DNA of 13,524 bases from assembly GCF_946221465.1 (NCBI RefSeq), contig NZ_CAMJVP010000072.1, positions 1 to 13,524 of the forward strand. The letters run 5' to 3'. The notes beneath the pieces are model-generated. The model was given only the letters and a program-made list of their open reading frames with translations, ran no database searches and was not told the origin of the DNA. The position numbers were made by a program, and so were the translations under genes. Source of the stretch: an uncultured Aeromicrobium sp. (GTDB taxonomy: Bacteria; Actinomycetota; Actinomycetes; Propionibacteriales; Nocardioidaceae). Of the stretch, positions 1-5,748 are shown piece by piece (positions within the stretch are counted from its first letter, which is position 1; each line of letters opens with the position of its first letter).

Positions 1-1
1 C

Positions 2-394
2 GGCTCGTCGCTGACGCTGCCGCCGGAGCTCTCCGACGGCTGGTTCGTGCCGCCCACGCTGCTGGCCGGCGTCGACAACTCGATGCGGGCGGTCCGTGAG
101 GAGATCTTCGGTCCCGTCGTCGCCGTCGTGCCCTACGACTCGGTGGACGAGGCCGTCGCGATCGCGAACGATTCGCCGTACGGGCTCTCCGGCTCGGTCT
201 GGGGCGCCGACGAGGACGAGGCGATCGCCGTCGCCCGCCGGGTGCGCACGGGGATGCTCAGCATCAACGGCTACCCGCAGGCGTACGGTGCCCCGTTCGG
301 CGGCTACAAGCAGTCCGGGATCGGGCGCGAGATGGGCGAGTACGGCTACCGCAGCTACCTGGAGACGAAGTCCATCGCCATCGGCCGCGGTTGA
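2..394 (+). CDS. Aldehyde dehydrogenase, C-terminal part (5' end outside window)
   Basis: This is the last 130 residues of an NAD(P)-dependent aldehyde dehydrogenase, which oxidises an aldehyde to a carboxylate. Two C-terminal family landmarks are visible: the cofactor-binding REEIFGPVVAV segment, and the terminal PFGGYKQSGIGREMG motif followed by the oligomerisation strand ending YLETKSIAI. Family members are about 480-500 residues, so roughly three quarters, including the catalytic Cys and the general-base Glu, lies upstream of the window. The frame is open from base 2 to a TGA at 392-394. The gene converges on the hydratase gene and is separated from it by a repeat cluster and a strong hairpin. 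It could oxidise an aldehyde made from an alcohol released by the nearby Baeyer-Villiger and hydrolase genes, but that link is inferred from proximity only. The family call is secure; the substrate is unknown. Confidence 0.93.
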   Translation, partial: GSSLTLPPELSDGWFVPPTLLAGVDNSMRAVREEIFGPVVAVVPYDSVDEAVAIANDSPYGLSGSVWGADEDEAIAVARRVRTGMLSINGYPQAYGAPFGGYKQSGIGREMGEYGYRSYLETKSIAIGRG

Positions 395-412
395 ACGTCC
401 CCTCCCCGGGGC

Positions 413-490
413 GGTGAGCTACGCACCCTTCCCGCGGTCGAGCGGTGAGTGAGGCACCCCTCGCGGGGATGCAAAGGTGCGTCAGTCACC
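413..490. repeat. Cluster of three 15-nt imperfect palindromes (REP/BIME-like)
   Basis: Three 15-nt units lie at 413-427 (GGTGAGCTACGCACC), 444-458 (GGTGAGTGAGGCACC) and 476-490 (GGTGCGTCAGTCACC). The third is the same motif inverted; its reverse complement is GGTGACTGACGCACC. All fit a consensus GGTGAGTGACGCACC with one or two mismatches. Start-to-start distances are 31 and 32 nt, about three helical turns. Units 2 and 3 can form a stem of 13 out of 15 pairs enclosing a 17-nt segment with its own short CCCC/GGGG stem. The position between convergent genes and the paired opposite orientation resemble extragenic palindromic repeat clusters. Whether the motif recurs elsewhere in the genome cannot be seen here. 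Confidence 0.6.
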
Positions 491-510
491 GCCCCAGGTG
501 GTGAGGGAGG

Positions 511-556
511 GAACGTCGAACGCCCCCGAGCTCAGGCTCGGGGGCGTTCGACGTTC
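511..556. terminator. Bidirectional terminator hairpin, perfect 21-bp stem
   Basis: Bases 511-531 and 536-556 are exact reverse complements around a TCAG loop, giving an uninterrupted 21-bp, GC-rich stem. It lies between convergent genes, 116 nt beyond the aldehyde dehydrogenase stop and 14 nt beyond the hydratase stop, so it can end transcription from both sides. There is no T-run on either side. Such U-less hairpins are common candidate terminators in high-GC actinobacteria. Confidence 0.85.
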
Positions 557-570
557 TGCGCTGCTGCGGG

Positions 571-1353
571 CTACCGCCCGGACCACTGGGGTGCGCGCTT
601 CTCGACGAAGGCCCGGGCGCCCTCCTTGGCGTCCTCGGACTCGCGCACGGGATTGACGATCGCCTCTTGGCGGTCGAACTTCTCCGCGAGCGGCCAGTCG
701 ACGGACTCCACGAGCACCCGCTTGGAGGCGGCCAGGGCAAGGGGAGCGTTCTCGGCGATCTGCTCGGCCAGCTCGAGCGCGGCGTCGAGAGCGCCGCCCG
801 CGTCGGCCAGGCGGCTGACCAGCCCTGCCTCGTGGGCCTCGGTCGCCGGCCACATGCGCCCGGTCAGCACGAGCTCCATCGCGAGGTGGTAGGGCACGCG
901 GTGCTGCAGGCGCAGCAGGCCGCCGGCCGCCGCCGTGAGGCCGCGCTTGACCTCCGGGAGGCCGAAGGTCGCCTCGCGGGAGGCGACGACGAGATCGCAC
1001 GACAGGACGATCTCGAACCCGCCGGCCAGGGCGTACCCCTCGACGGCGGCGATGATCGGCTTGACCGGGGGGCGCTTGACGATGCCGGCGAACCCGCGGC
1101 CCTCGACGACGGGACGTTCGCCGCGGGCGAACCCCTTGAGGTCCATCCCGGCGCAGAAGGTGCCGCCCCCGCCGGTGATGACGGCGACGCTCAGGTCGGC
1201 GCGGCGATCGAACTCCTCGAGCGCCTCGGCGATCTGGTGCGCCATCGTCATCGACATCGCGTTGCGGGCCTGCGGGCGGTCCATCGTCAGCACGAGGACG
1301 CGGCCGCGCTCCTCGACGTGGAGCTCGGGGGCCGAGATCGGTGCGGCGGTCAC
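571..1353 (-). CDS. Enoyl-CoA hydratase/isomerase (crotonase family)
   Basis: This 260-residue crotonase-fold protein has the usual family length. It would add water to a trans-2-enoyl-CoA to give the 3-hydroxyacyl-CoA. The oxyanion-hole segments are present (FCAGMDLKG near residues 66-74 and GYALAGGFE near 106-114). Both hydratase glutamates are in place: Glu114 in GGFE and Glu134 in GLPEVKRG. That favours a true hydratase over a thioesterase or dehalogenase branch. It is the last gene of a minus-strand trio after the thiolase and the HSD10-like dehydrogenase. Its GTG start overlaps the dehydrogenase stop by 4 nt (GTGA). I see no good ribosome site, so translational coupling is likely. The related ring-cleaving BadI hydrolases share this fold and cannot be excluded, because the cluster may handle alicyclic substrates. 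The family is certain; the substrate is not. Confidence 0.93.
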   Translation of the reverse strand: MTAAPISAPELHVEERGRVLVLTMDRPQARNAMSMTMAHQIAEALEEFDRRADLSVAVITGGGGTFCAGMDLKGFARGERPVVEGRGFAGIVKRPPVKPIIAAVEGYALAGGFEIVLSCDLVVASREATFGLPEVKRGLTAAAGGLLRLQHRVPYHLAMELVLTGRMWPATEAHEAGLVSRLADAGGALDAALELAEQIAENAPLALAASKRVLVESVDWPLAEKFDRQEAIVNPVRESEDAKEGARAFVEKRAPQWSGR

Positions 1354-2111
1354 TTCGGGGCCATCCTGATCGCTCCGTCCAGGCGAATGGTCTCGCCGTT
1401 GATCATGGGGTTCTCGATGATGTGCAGCGCCGTGCTGGCGTACTCCGCCGGCCGGCCCAGCCGGCGCGGGTGCGGCGTCTGGGCGGCGAGCTTGTCGCGC
1501 ACCTCCTGGCCGAAGCGGGCGAGGATCGGGGTGTCGAACGTCCCCGGTGCGATCGTGGCGACCCGGATGGCCTTGCTGGCCAGGTCCCGGGCGGCCACGA
1601 GGGTCATGCCGACGACACCGGCCTTGGCGGAGGCGTAGGGGATCTGGCCGATCTGACCCTCGTACGCCGCGACGGAGGCGGTGAGCACGACGACGCCGCG
1701 CTCCTCGTCCTCGACGAGGTCCTGGCGCGCCATGCGCGCCGCGGACAGGCGCAGGACGTTGAAGGTGCCGACGAGGTTCAGCCGGATGAGCTGCTCGTAG
1801 GTCTCGAGTGACCCGGGCTCGCCGTCGCGCTCGACGACACGGACGGTGCCGCCCTTGCCGGCGCAGTGCACCACCGCGCGCAGCGGGGCGTGGGAGACGG
1901 CGGCGTCGAGCGCGGCGTCGACCGCGGCGGTGTCGGTGACATCGGCACGGGCGAAGGTGCCGCCGATCTCGTCGGCGACGATCCGCCCGAGCTCCTCGTT
2001 CAGGTCGAGCACGACGACGTGCGCTCCGCGTGCGGCGAGCGCCCGCGCGGTCGCGGCGCCGAGGCCCGACGCTCCTCCGGTGACGAGCGCTGAACCATGT
2101 GAGACGTCCAC
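1350..2111 (-). CDS. SDR dehydrogenase, HSD10-like 3-hydroxyacyl-CoA dehydrogenase
   Basis: This 253-residue classical short-chain dehydrogenase probably oxidises 3-hydroxyacyl-CoA to 3-ketoacyl-CoA with NAD+. From the chosen start, the cofactor motif TGGASGLG is at residues 11-18, an acidic Asp36 ends the second strand (NAD preference), and the catalytic set is Ser146, Tyr159 and Lys163. The long insert after the CAG motif, the PHPRRLGRPAEYA loop and the terminal IRLDGAIRMAPK resemble mitochondrial HSD10/type II 3-hydroxyacyl-CoA dehydrogenase. Start choice: an ATG at 2120 directly abuts the AGAAGGAGG ribosome site, leaving no spacing, while the GTG at 2111 lies nine bases beyond it and gives the usual HSD10-like N-terminus, so I use the GTG. 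It sits between thiolase and hydratase genes, which fits beta-oxidation. The family is very sure; the exact acyl substrate is open. Confidence 0.9.
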   Translation of the reverse strand: MDVSHGSALVTGGASGLGAATARALAARGAHVVVLDLNEELGRIVADEIGGTFARADVTDTAAVDAALDAAVSHAPLRAVVHCAGKGGTVRVVERDGEPGSLETYEQLIRLNLVGTFNVLRLSAARMARQDLVEDEERGVVVLTASVAAYEGQIGQIPYASAKAGVVGMTLVAARDLASKAIRVATIAPGTFDTPILARFGQEVRDKLAAQTPHPRRLGRPAEYASTALHIIENPMINGETIRLDGAIRMAPK

Positions 2112-2120
2112 AGGGGGCAT

Positions 2121-2130
2121 CCTCCTTCTG
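2121..2130 (-). promoter_or_regulatory. Ribosome binding site that decides the dehydrogenase start
   Basis: Read on the minus strand, this is CAGAAGGAGG, a strong Shine-Dalgarno sequence in the short gap after the thiolase stop. It touches the in-frame ATG at 2120, which is too close for initiation, and sits nine bases before the GTG at 2111. The GTG is therefore the better start. Confidence 0.7.
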
Positions 2131-2145
2131 GGTGGTGGCGGCGCC

Positions 2146-3342
2146 TCAGAGGCGCTCGATGATGGTGGCGTTGGCCATGCCGCCGGCCTCGCACATGAGC
2201 TGCAGGCCGAACCGGCCGCCGGTGTCCTCCAGGGCGTGCAGCATCGTGGTCATGAGCCGCGCGCCGGAGGCGCCGAGCGGGTGGCCCAGCGCGATCGCGC
2301 CGCCGCGGGGGTTGACCCGGGCGGGATCGACCTGGGGGAACTCGGCCATCCACGCGAGCGGGACGGACGCGAAGGCCTCGTTGAGCTCGACGTGGTCGAT
2401 CGCGTCGAGGGACAGTCCCGAGCGCTCGAGCACCCGCTGGGTCGCGGGGATGGGCGCGGTCAGCATCAGCAGCGGGTCGTCGCCCACGACGGCCATGGTG
2501 TGGATGCGGGCGCGCGGGGTCAGATCCAGGGCCGCGGCGCGCTCGGCGCTCATCAGCAGCAGGGCGCTCGCGCCGTCGGTGATCTGGGAGGAGTTGCCGG
2601 CGGTCACGTTCCAGCCCACCCCCGGGAAGCGGTCGGCCAGCTCGTCGGTGCGGAAGACACCCGGCAGCGTCGCGAGCTTCTCGATGCTGCTTCCGGGCCG
2701 CACGGTCTCGTCGCGGTCGACCTGACCGGCCGGAGTCGACACGGGGATCGTCTCGCGGCTGAACTGCCCGCCCTCGAGCGCGGCAGCGGCGCGGCGATGC
2801 GACTCGACCGCCAGTCCGTCGAGGGCGTCGCGATCGAGCTTCCAGCGTTCGGCGACCAGTTCGGCGGCGACCCCCTGAGAGACGAGGCCGGGGGCGAAGC
2901 GCTCCGCCACCAGCGATCCGTAGGGGTCGGCACCCATCCGGGCGGAGCCCATGACCACGCGGCTCATCGACTCCACGCCGCCGGCGACCACGACGTCGTA
3001 GCTCCCGGCGGCGATCCCCTGGGCACCGAAGTGGACGGCCTGCTGCCCCGATCCGCACTTGCGGTCGATGGTGGTGGCGGGGACGTGGGCCGGGAACCCG
3101 GCGCCGAGCCAGGCCATGCGGCCCGGGGTCGCGGACTGCTCACCGACCTGGGAGACGCAACCGACGATGACGTCGTCGACCTCGGCGGGATCGAGCGCGG
3201 GGCTGCGGCCCAGCAGCGCCTGGAAGGTCTGTGCCAGCAGGTCCACCGGGTGGACCTCCGCGAGGCTGCCCCCGCTGCGGCCCTTGCCGCTCGCGGTGCG
3301 GACGGCATCGACGATGACGGTGTCGCGTGGGTGGAGTGACAT
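2146..3342 (-). CDS. Acetyl-CoA acyltransferase (thiolase)
   Basis: This 398-residue thiolase has standard family length. It would cleave 3-ketoacyl-CoA with CoA to release acetyl-CoA (or propionyl-CoA) at the end of a beta-oxidation round; the reverse condensation is also possible in this family. The nucleophile is Cys96 in DRKCGSGQQAVHFGAQ. The NEAF motif begins at Asn321, His354 is in GHPLGASGAR, and the second catalytic Cys384 is in LMCEAGGMANATI. The last motif reads CEAGG where many thiolases have CxGGG. It is the first gene of the minus-strand operon, with the dehydrogenase 34 nt beyond its stop. The ATG at 3342 has no Shine-Dalgarno sequence, and the predicted promoter places the transcript start almost on it, suggesting a leaderless message. 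The degradative role comes from context. Confidence 0.95.
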   Translation of the reverse strand: MSLHPRDTVIVDAVRTASGKGRSGGSLAEVHPVDLLAQTFQALLGRSPALDPAEVDDVIVGCVSQVGEQSATPGRMAWLGAGFPAHVPATTIDRKCGSGQQAVHFGAQGIAAGSYDVVVAGGVESMSRVVMGSARMGADPYGSLVAERFAPGLVSQGVAAELVAERWKLDRDALDGLAVESHRRAAAALEGGQFSRETIPVSTPAGQVDRDETVRPGSSIEKLATLPGVFRTDELADRFPGVGWNVTAGNSSQITDGASALLLMSAERAAALDLTPRARIHTMAVVGDDPLLMLTAPIPATQRVLERSGLSLDAIDHVELNEAFASVPLAWMAEFPQVDPARVNPRGGAIALGHPLGASGARLMTTMLHALEDTGGRFGLQLMCEAGGMANATIIERL

Positions 3343-3350
3343 AGCTAACC

Positions 3351-3379
3351 ATTATCATGATTTCGTCCGGGGCGTCCAA
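3351..3379 (-). promoter_or_regulatory. Promoter of the thiolase operon (leftward)
   Basis: On the minus strand, a -35 element TTGGAC (3379-3374) and a -10 element GATAAT (3356-3351) are separated by exactly 17 nt. Transcription would begin near 3345-3343, within about three bases of the thiolase ATG at 3342. The sequence around the -10, 13 nt at 3344-3356, recurs inverted at 3420-3432 in the rightward promoter with 11 of 13 identical. Confidence 0.7.
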
Positions 3380-3395
3380 CCGCCGGGGTGGTGGA

Positions 3396-3411
3396 GTTGA
3401 CCTACGTCACA
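3396..3411. promoter_or_regulatory. Candidate CRP/GlxR-type operator over the rightward -35
   Basis: The minus strand reads TGTGACGTAGGTCAAC, matching the CRP-family pattern TGTGA-N6-TCACA at 8 of 10 fixed positions. It covers the -35 element of the acyl-CoA dehydrogenase operon. A better copy overlaps the -35 of the monooxygenase promoter at 11959-11974. The assignment to a CRP-family protein is inferred from the pattern alone. Confidence 0.4.
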
Positions 3412-3425
3412 CAATCTAGGATAAT
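3397..3425 (+). promoter_or_regulatory. Promoter of the acyl-CoA dehydrogenase operon (rightward)
   Basis: TTGACC (3397-3402) and GATAAT (3420-3425) are separated by 17 nt, a near-consensus housekeeping sigma promoter. Transcription should start near 3432, giving a leader of about 20 nt that contains the strong ribosome site at 3439-3449. It is back to back with the thiolase promoter; the two -35 elements are 17 nt apart. Confidence 0.75.
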
Positions 3426-3438
3426 GATTAACCACATG

Positions 3439-3449
3439 AGGAGGTGATC
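3439..3449 (+). promoter_or_regulatory. Full-length ribosome binding site deciding the first dehydrogenase start
   Basis: AGGAGGTGATC is an 11-nt match to the complement of the conserved 3' end of 16S rRNA. An in-frame GTG at 3444 lies inside this element and cannot be the start it serves. The GTG at 3453 has eight bases after AGGAGG and is the likely initiator. Confidence 0.8.
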
Positions 3450-3452
3450 GTC

Positions 3453-4604
3453 GTGGCGCACGATGATCTGGCAGAGATCCGCGCACTGGCTGCGCAAGTG
3501 GCTCGTGAGCGGTACGAGCCCATCGCCGAGGAGCTCGACGTTCAGCGCAAGCCCATCTCGCGCGAACAGCGGATGGAACTGGGGGCGCTGGGGTTTCTCG
3601 GTATCGCGCACCCCGAGGAGTACGGCGGCTCCGGGGCGCCGCTCGCCCAGGCGCTCGCCGTGGTCGAGGAGTTCGGCAAGGTGTGCCGCCCCGCGGCGTT
3701 CCAGGTTTTCGAGGCCAACACCGGCCCGGCTCAGGTGATCTCGCACCTGGGCACCCACGAGCAGAAGCAGCGCTGGCTTCCCGACATCGTCAGCGGAGCC
3801 AAGACGATGGCGGTCGCCATCTCCGAGCCCGACGCGGGCTCGGCTGCCACCGACATGATCACGGCGGCCAAGCCCGAGGGCCAGCGCTACGTCATCAACG
3901 GCACCAAGCGGTGGATCTCCAACGGCGGTGAGGCCGATCAGTACCTCGTCTACTGCCGCCTCTCGGACGCGCCGGGCTCGAAGGGCATCGGTGCGATCCT
4001 GGTCGAGAAGGACACGCCCGGCCTGAGCTTCGGCGCCGGCGAGCGCCTCATGGGCTTCCGCGGCATTCCCTCGGCCGACATCTACTTCGACAACGTGAGC
4101 GTGCCGGAGGAGAACGTCGTGGTGCCGGCGGGCGACTTCTCGAAGCTGTTCGGGGTCTTCTCGGTCGAGCGCCTCGGCAACACGACGATGAGCATCGCGA
4201 TCGGCCAGGCCGCACTGGACAAGACGATCAAGTACGTCCAGGAGCGCGAGCAGTTCGGCAAGCCGCTCGTGGAGTTCCAGAGCGTCCAGGTGCTGCTCGC
4301 CGACATGGCGCTGCAGGTCGAGGCCGCCCGCCTGCTGCGCGACCGCGCCGCCGCGACCGCCGGCGTCGGCCTGCCGGACTCCTATGAGGTCTCGCTGGCC
4401 AAGTGCACCGCGAACGAGATGGCCAAGCGCGTCACCGACATCGCGATGCAGCTGCACGGCGGCAACGGCTACACCGAGGAGTACGGCATCGAGCGCCTGC
4501 ACCGCGACGCTCACGGCTGGGCGATCGCCGGCGGCACGCCGACGATGCAGCGCATCCGGATCGTCTCGGAGTTGCTGGGCCGCAAGTTCGACCAGCGACG
4601 GTGA
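3453..4604 (+). CDS. Acyl-CoA dehydrogenase with relocated catalytic Glu
   Basis: This 383-residue FAD-dependent acyl-CoA dehydrogenase makes a 2-enoyl-CoA and passes electrons to ETF. Visible signatures are VAISEPDAGSAATD (flavin/substrate contact, near 121-134), RWISNGGEAD (near 153-162), EREQFGKPL (near 264-272) and QLHGGNGYTEEYGIERLHRDA (near 333-353). In the usual YEGT catalytic motif it reads AGGT, with Gly360 replacing the Glu of medium- and short-chain enzymes. Instead SVERLGN places Glu239 where isovaleryl-CoA dehydrogenase and long-chain enzymes carry their base. That points to a branched or ring-bearing acyl-CoA. The start GTG at 3453 is chosen because AGGAGGTGATC lies just before it; a GTG at 3444 falls inside that site. 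It opens the plus-strand operon, 14 nt before the second dehydrogenase. The two may act in sequence or as a mixed complex, as with paired FadE proteins. Confidence 0.94.
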   Translation: MAHDDLAEIRALAAQVARERYEPIAEELDVQRKPISREQRMELGALGFLGIAHPEEYGGSGAPLAQALAVVEEFGKVCRPAAFQVFEANTGPAQVISHLGTHEQKQRWLPDIVSGAKTMAVAISEPDAGSAATDMITAAKPEGQRYVINGTKRWISNGGEADQYLVYCRLSDAPGSKGIGAILVEKDTPGLSFGAGERLMGFRGIPSADIYFDNVSVPEENVVVPAGDFSKLFGVFSVERLGNTTMSIAIGQAALDKTIKYVQEREQFGKPLVEFQSVQVLLADMALQVEAARLLRDRAAATAGVGLPDSYEVSLAKCTANEMAKRVTDIAMQLHGGNGYTEEYGIERLHRDAHGWAIAGGTPTMQRIRIVSELLGRKFDQRR

Positions 4605-4618
4605 GGGAAGGTAGACCC

Positions 4619-5746
4619 ATGTTCGAGCTGACCAGAGAGCACCTCGATGCCCAGGCGGTCGCGCGCGAGGTCGCGGCGGCCGTCGCCCCCTACGCCGACG
4701 AAGCCGACGAGTACACCGAGGTCCATCCGGGCGTGCTGAAGGAGCTCCGCGCGAGCGGCCTGGCCCGTCACGTCGTGCCCGCGGAGTACGGCGGGGTGAG
4801 CGAGCAGCTCGATCCGCTGACGATCGCCGTGGTGCGCGAGGCCTTGATGTACTCCTCGGCGCACCTGGACTCGCTCTTCGGCATGCAGGGCGTCGGGAGC
4901 TACTCGCTCTCGGTCGGCGGTTCGGACGAGCTCAAGCGCACGTGGCTGCCTCGCGTCGCGGCGCTGGAGGCCATCGCCGGCCTGGCGCTGACGGAGCCCG
5001 ACGTCGGTTCGGACCTTCGCGCGGTCACCACCACCCTGATGGTCGACGGCGACGAGCTGGTGATCGACGGCTGCAAGTCCTTCATCACCAACGGCGGAGC
5101 GGCCGACTTCTACTGCGTGCTCGCTCGCGAGGGGGAGGGCTACTCGATGGCGCTCGTCCCCGCGGACTCGGTGGGACTGAGCATCGAGCCGGGTGCCGGG
5201 CTCATCGCGCCGCACATCCTCGGCGAGCTGACCTTCGACGGCGTCCGCGTCCCGGCCACCCACCGTCTCGGGGTGCCGGGCAAGGCGTTCTCCCTGATGC
5301 TCCAGACGCTCGCGGTCTTCCGCGTCACGGTGGCCGGTTCGGCCGTGGGGCTCGCTCAGGCGGCCCTCGACGAGGCGGTGCGCCATGCCCAGGAGCGCAC
5401 GCAGTTCGGCCGCCCCCTGGCCGAGCTCGGTGCGGTCTCGCAGTCGCTCGCGCTGTCCTGGACCGAGACCGAGGCGGCGCGCTCCTTCGTGTACCGCGCG
5501 GCCGCCCTCGCGAAGAACGACCCGCTCGGACACCTCGACTTCTCCTCGATGGCGAAGGTCAGCGCGACCGAGGCGGCGAGCCGCATCGTGGACCGTTCGG
5601 TGCAGACGATGGGCCGGTCCGGGCTCGTCCGGGGGAGCAAGATCGAGCGGCTGTACCGCAACGCCCGCCCGCTGCGCGTCTACGAGGGTGCCACGGAGGT
5701 CCTGCTCGACTCCCTGGCCCGCCGGCTGAACAAGAAGGGGCGCTGA
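4619..5746 (+). CDS. Acyl-CoA dehydrogenase, canonical catalytic Glu
   Basis: This second FAD-dependent acyl-CoA dehydrogenase has 375 residues. It shows ALTEPDVGSD (near 123-132), KSFITNGGAADFY (near 153-165), ERTQFGRPL (near 259-267) and VYEGATEV, whose Glu356 is the normal catalytic base. The segment MGRSGLVRGSKIERLYRNAR replaces the more common LGGxGY form. In the helix where its neighbour has Glu239 this protein has FRVTVAG, so the two differ in catalytic-residue placement. ATG at 4619 follows AGGGAAGG with seven bases between. The gene is 14 nt after the first dehydrogenase and 2 nt before the SDR, clearly one operon. It may take a different chain length or branching pattern, or pair with its neighbour in a heteromer. 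The family is certain; the substrate is unknown. Confidence 0.94.
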   Translation: MFELTREHLDAQAVAREVAAAVAPYADEADEYTEVHPGVLKELRASGLARHVVPAEYGGVSEQLDPLTIAVVREALMYSSAHLDSLFGMQGVGSYSLSVGGSDELKRTWLPRVAALEAIAGLALTEPDVGSDLRAVTTTLMVDGDELVIDGCKSFITNGGAADFYCVLAREGEGYSMALVPADSVGLSIEPGAGLIAPHILGELTFDGVRVPATHRLGVPGKAFSLMLQTLAVFRVTVAGSAVGLAQAALDEAVRHAQERTQFGRPLAELGAVSQSLALSWTETEAARSFVYRAAALAKNDPLGHLDFSSMAKVSATEAASRIVDRSVQTMGRSGLVRGSKIERLYRNARPLRVYEGATEVLLDSLARRLNKKGR

Positions 5747-5748
5747 GG

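Noticed and set aside
413..490. CRISPR array
   Set aside because: Spacing of about 31 nt is suggestive, but there are only three 15-nt diverged units, one inverted, with short 16-17 nt gaps; repeat identity and unit length do not fit.
449..892. Plus-strand frame starting in the repeat region and running across the hydratase gene
   Set aside because: It reads through the terminator hairpin and is antisense to a clear crotonase-family gene; no supporting ribosome site or domain.
1846..3339. A 497-codon open plus-strand frame opposite the thiolase
   Set aside because: Same compositional shadow of a well-supported thiolase; no ribosome site or recognisable motif.
3374..3434. A FadR-type TNGTNNNACNA operator for the local GntR regulator
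   Set aside because: I looked for it in the divergent promoter and in the other intergenic regions and found only poorly spaced half-sites.
3436..3447. Mini-ORF ATG-AGG-AGG-TGA in the leader of the dehydrogenase operon
   Set aside because: It coincides with the Shine-Dalgarno sequence itself and has no ribosome site of its own; most likely a by-product of the strong AGGAGGTGA.
3402..4514. A 370-codon minus-strand frame opposite the first acyl-CoA dehydrogenase
   Set aside because: Antisense shadow with biased composition; it would also cross the divergent promoter.
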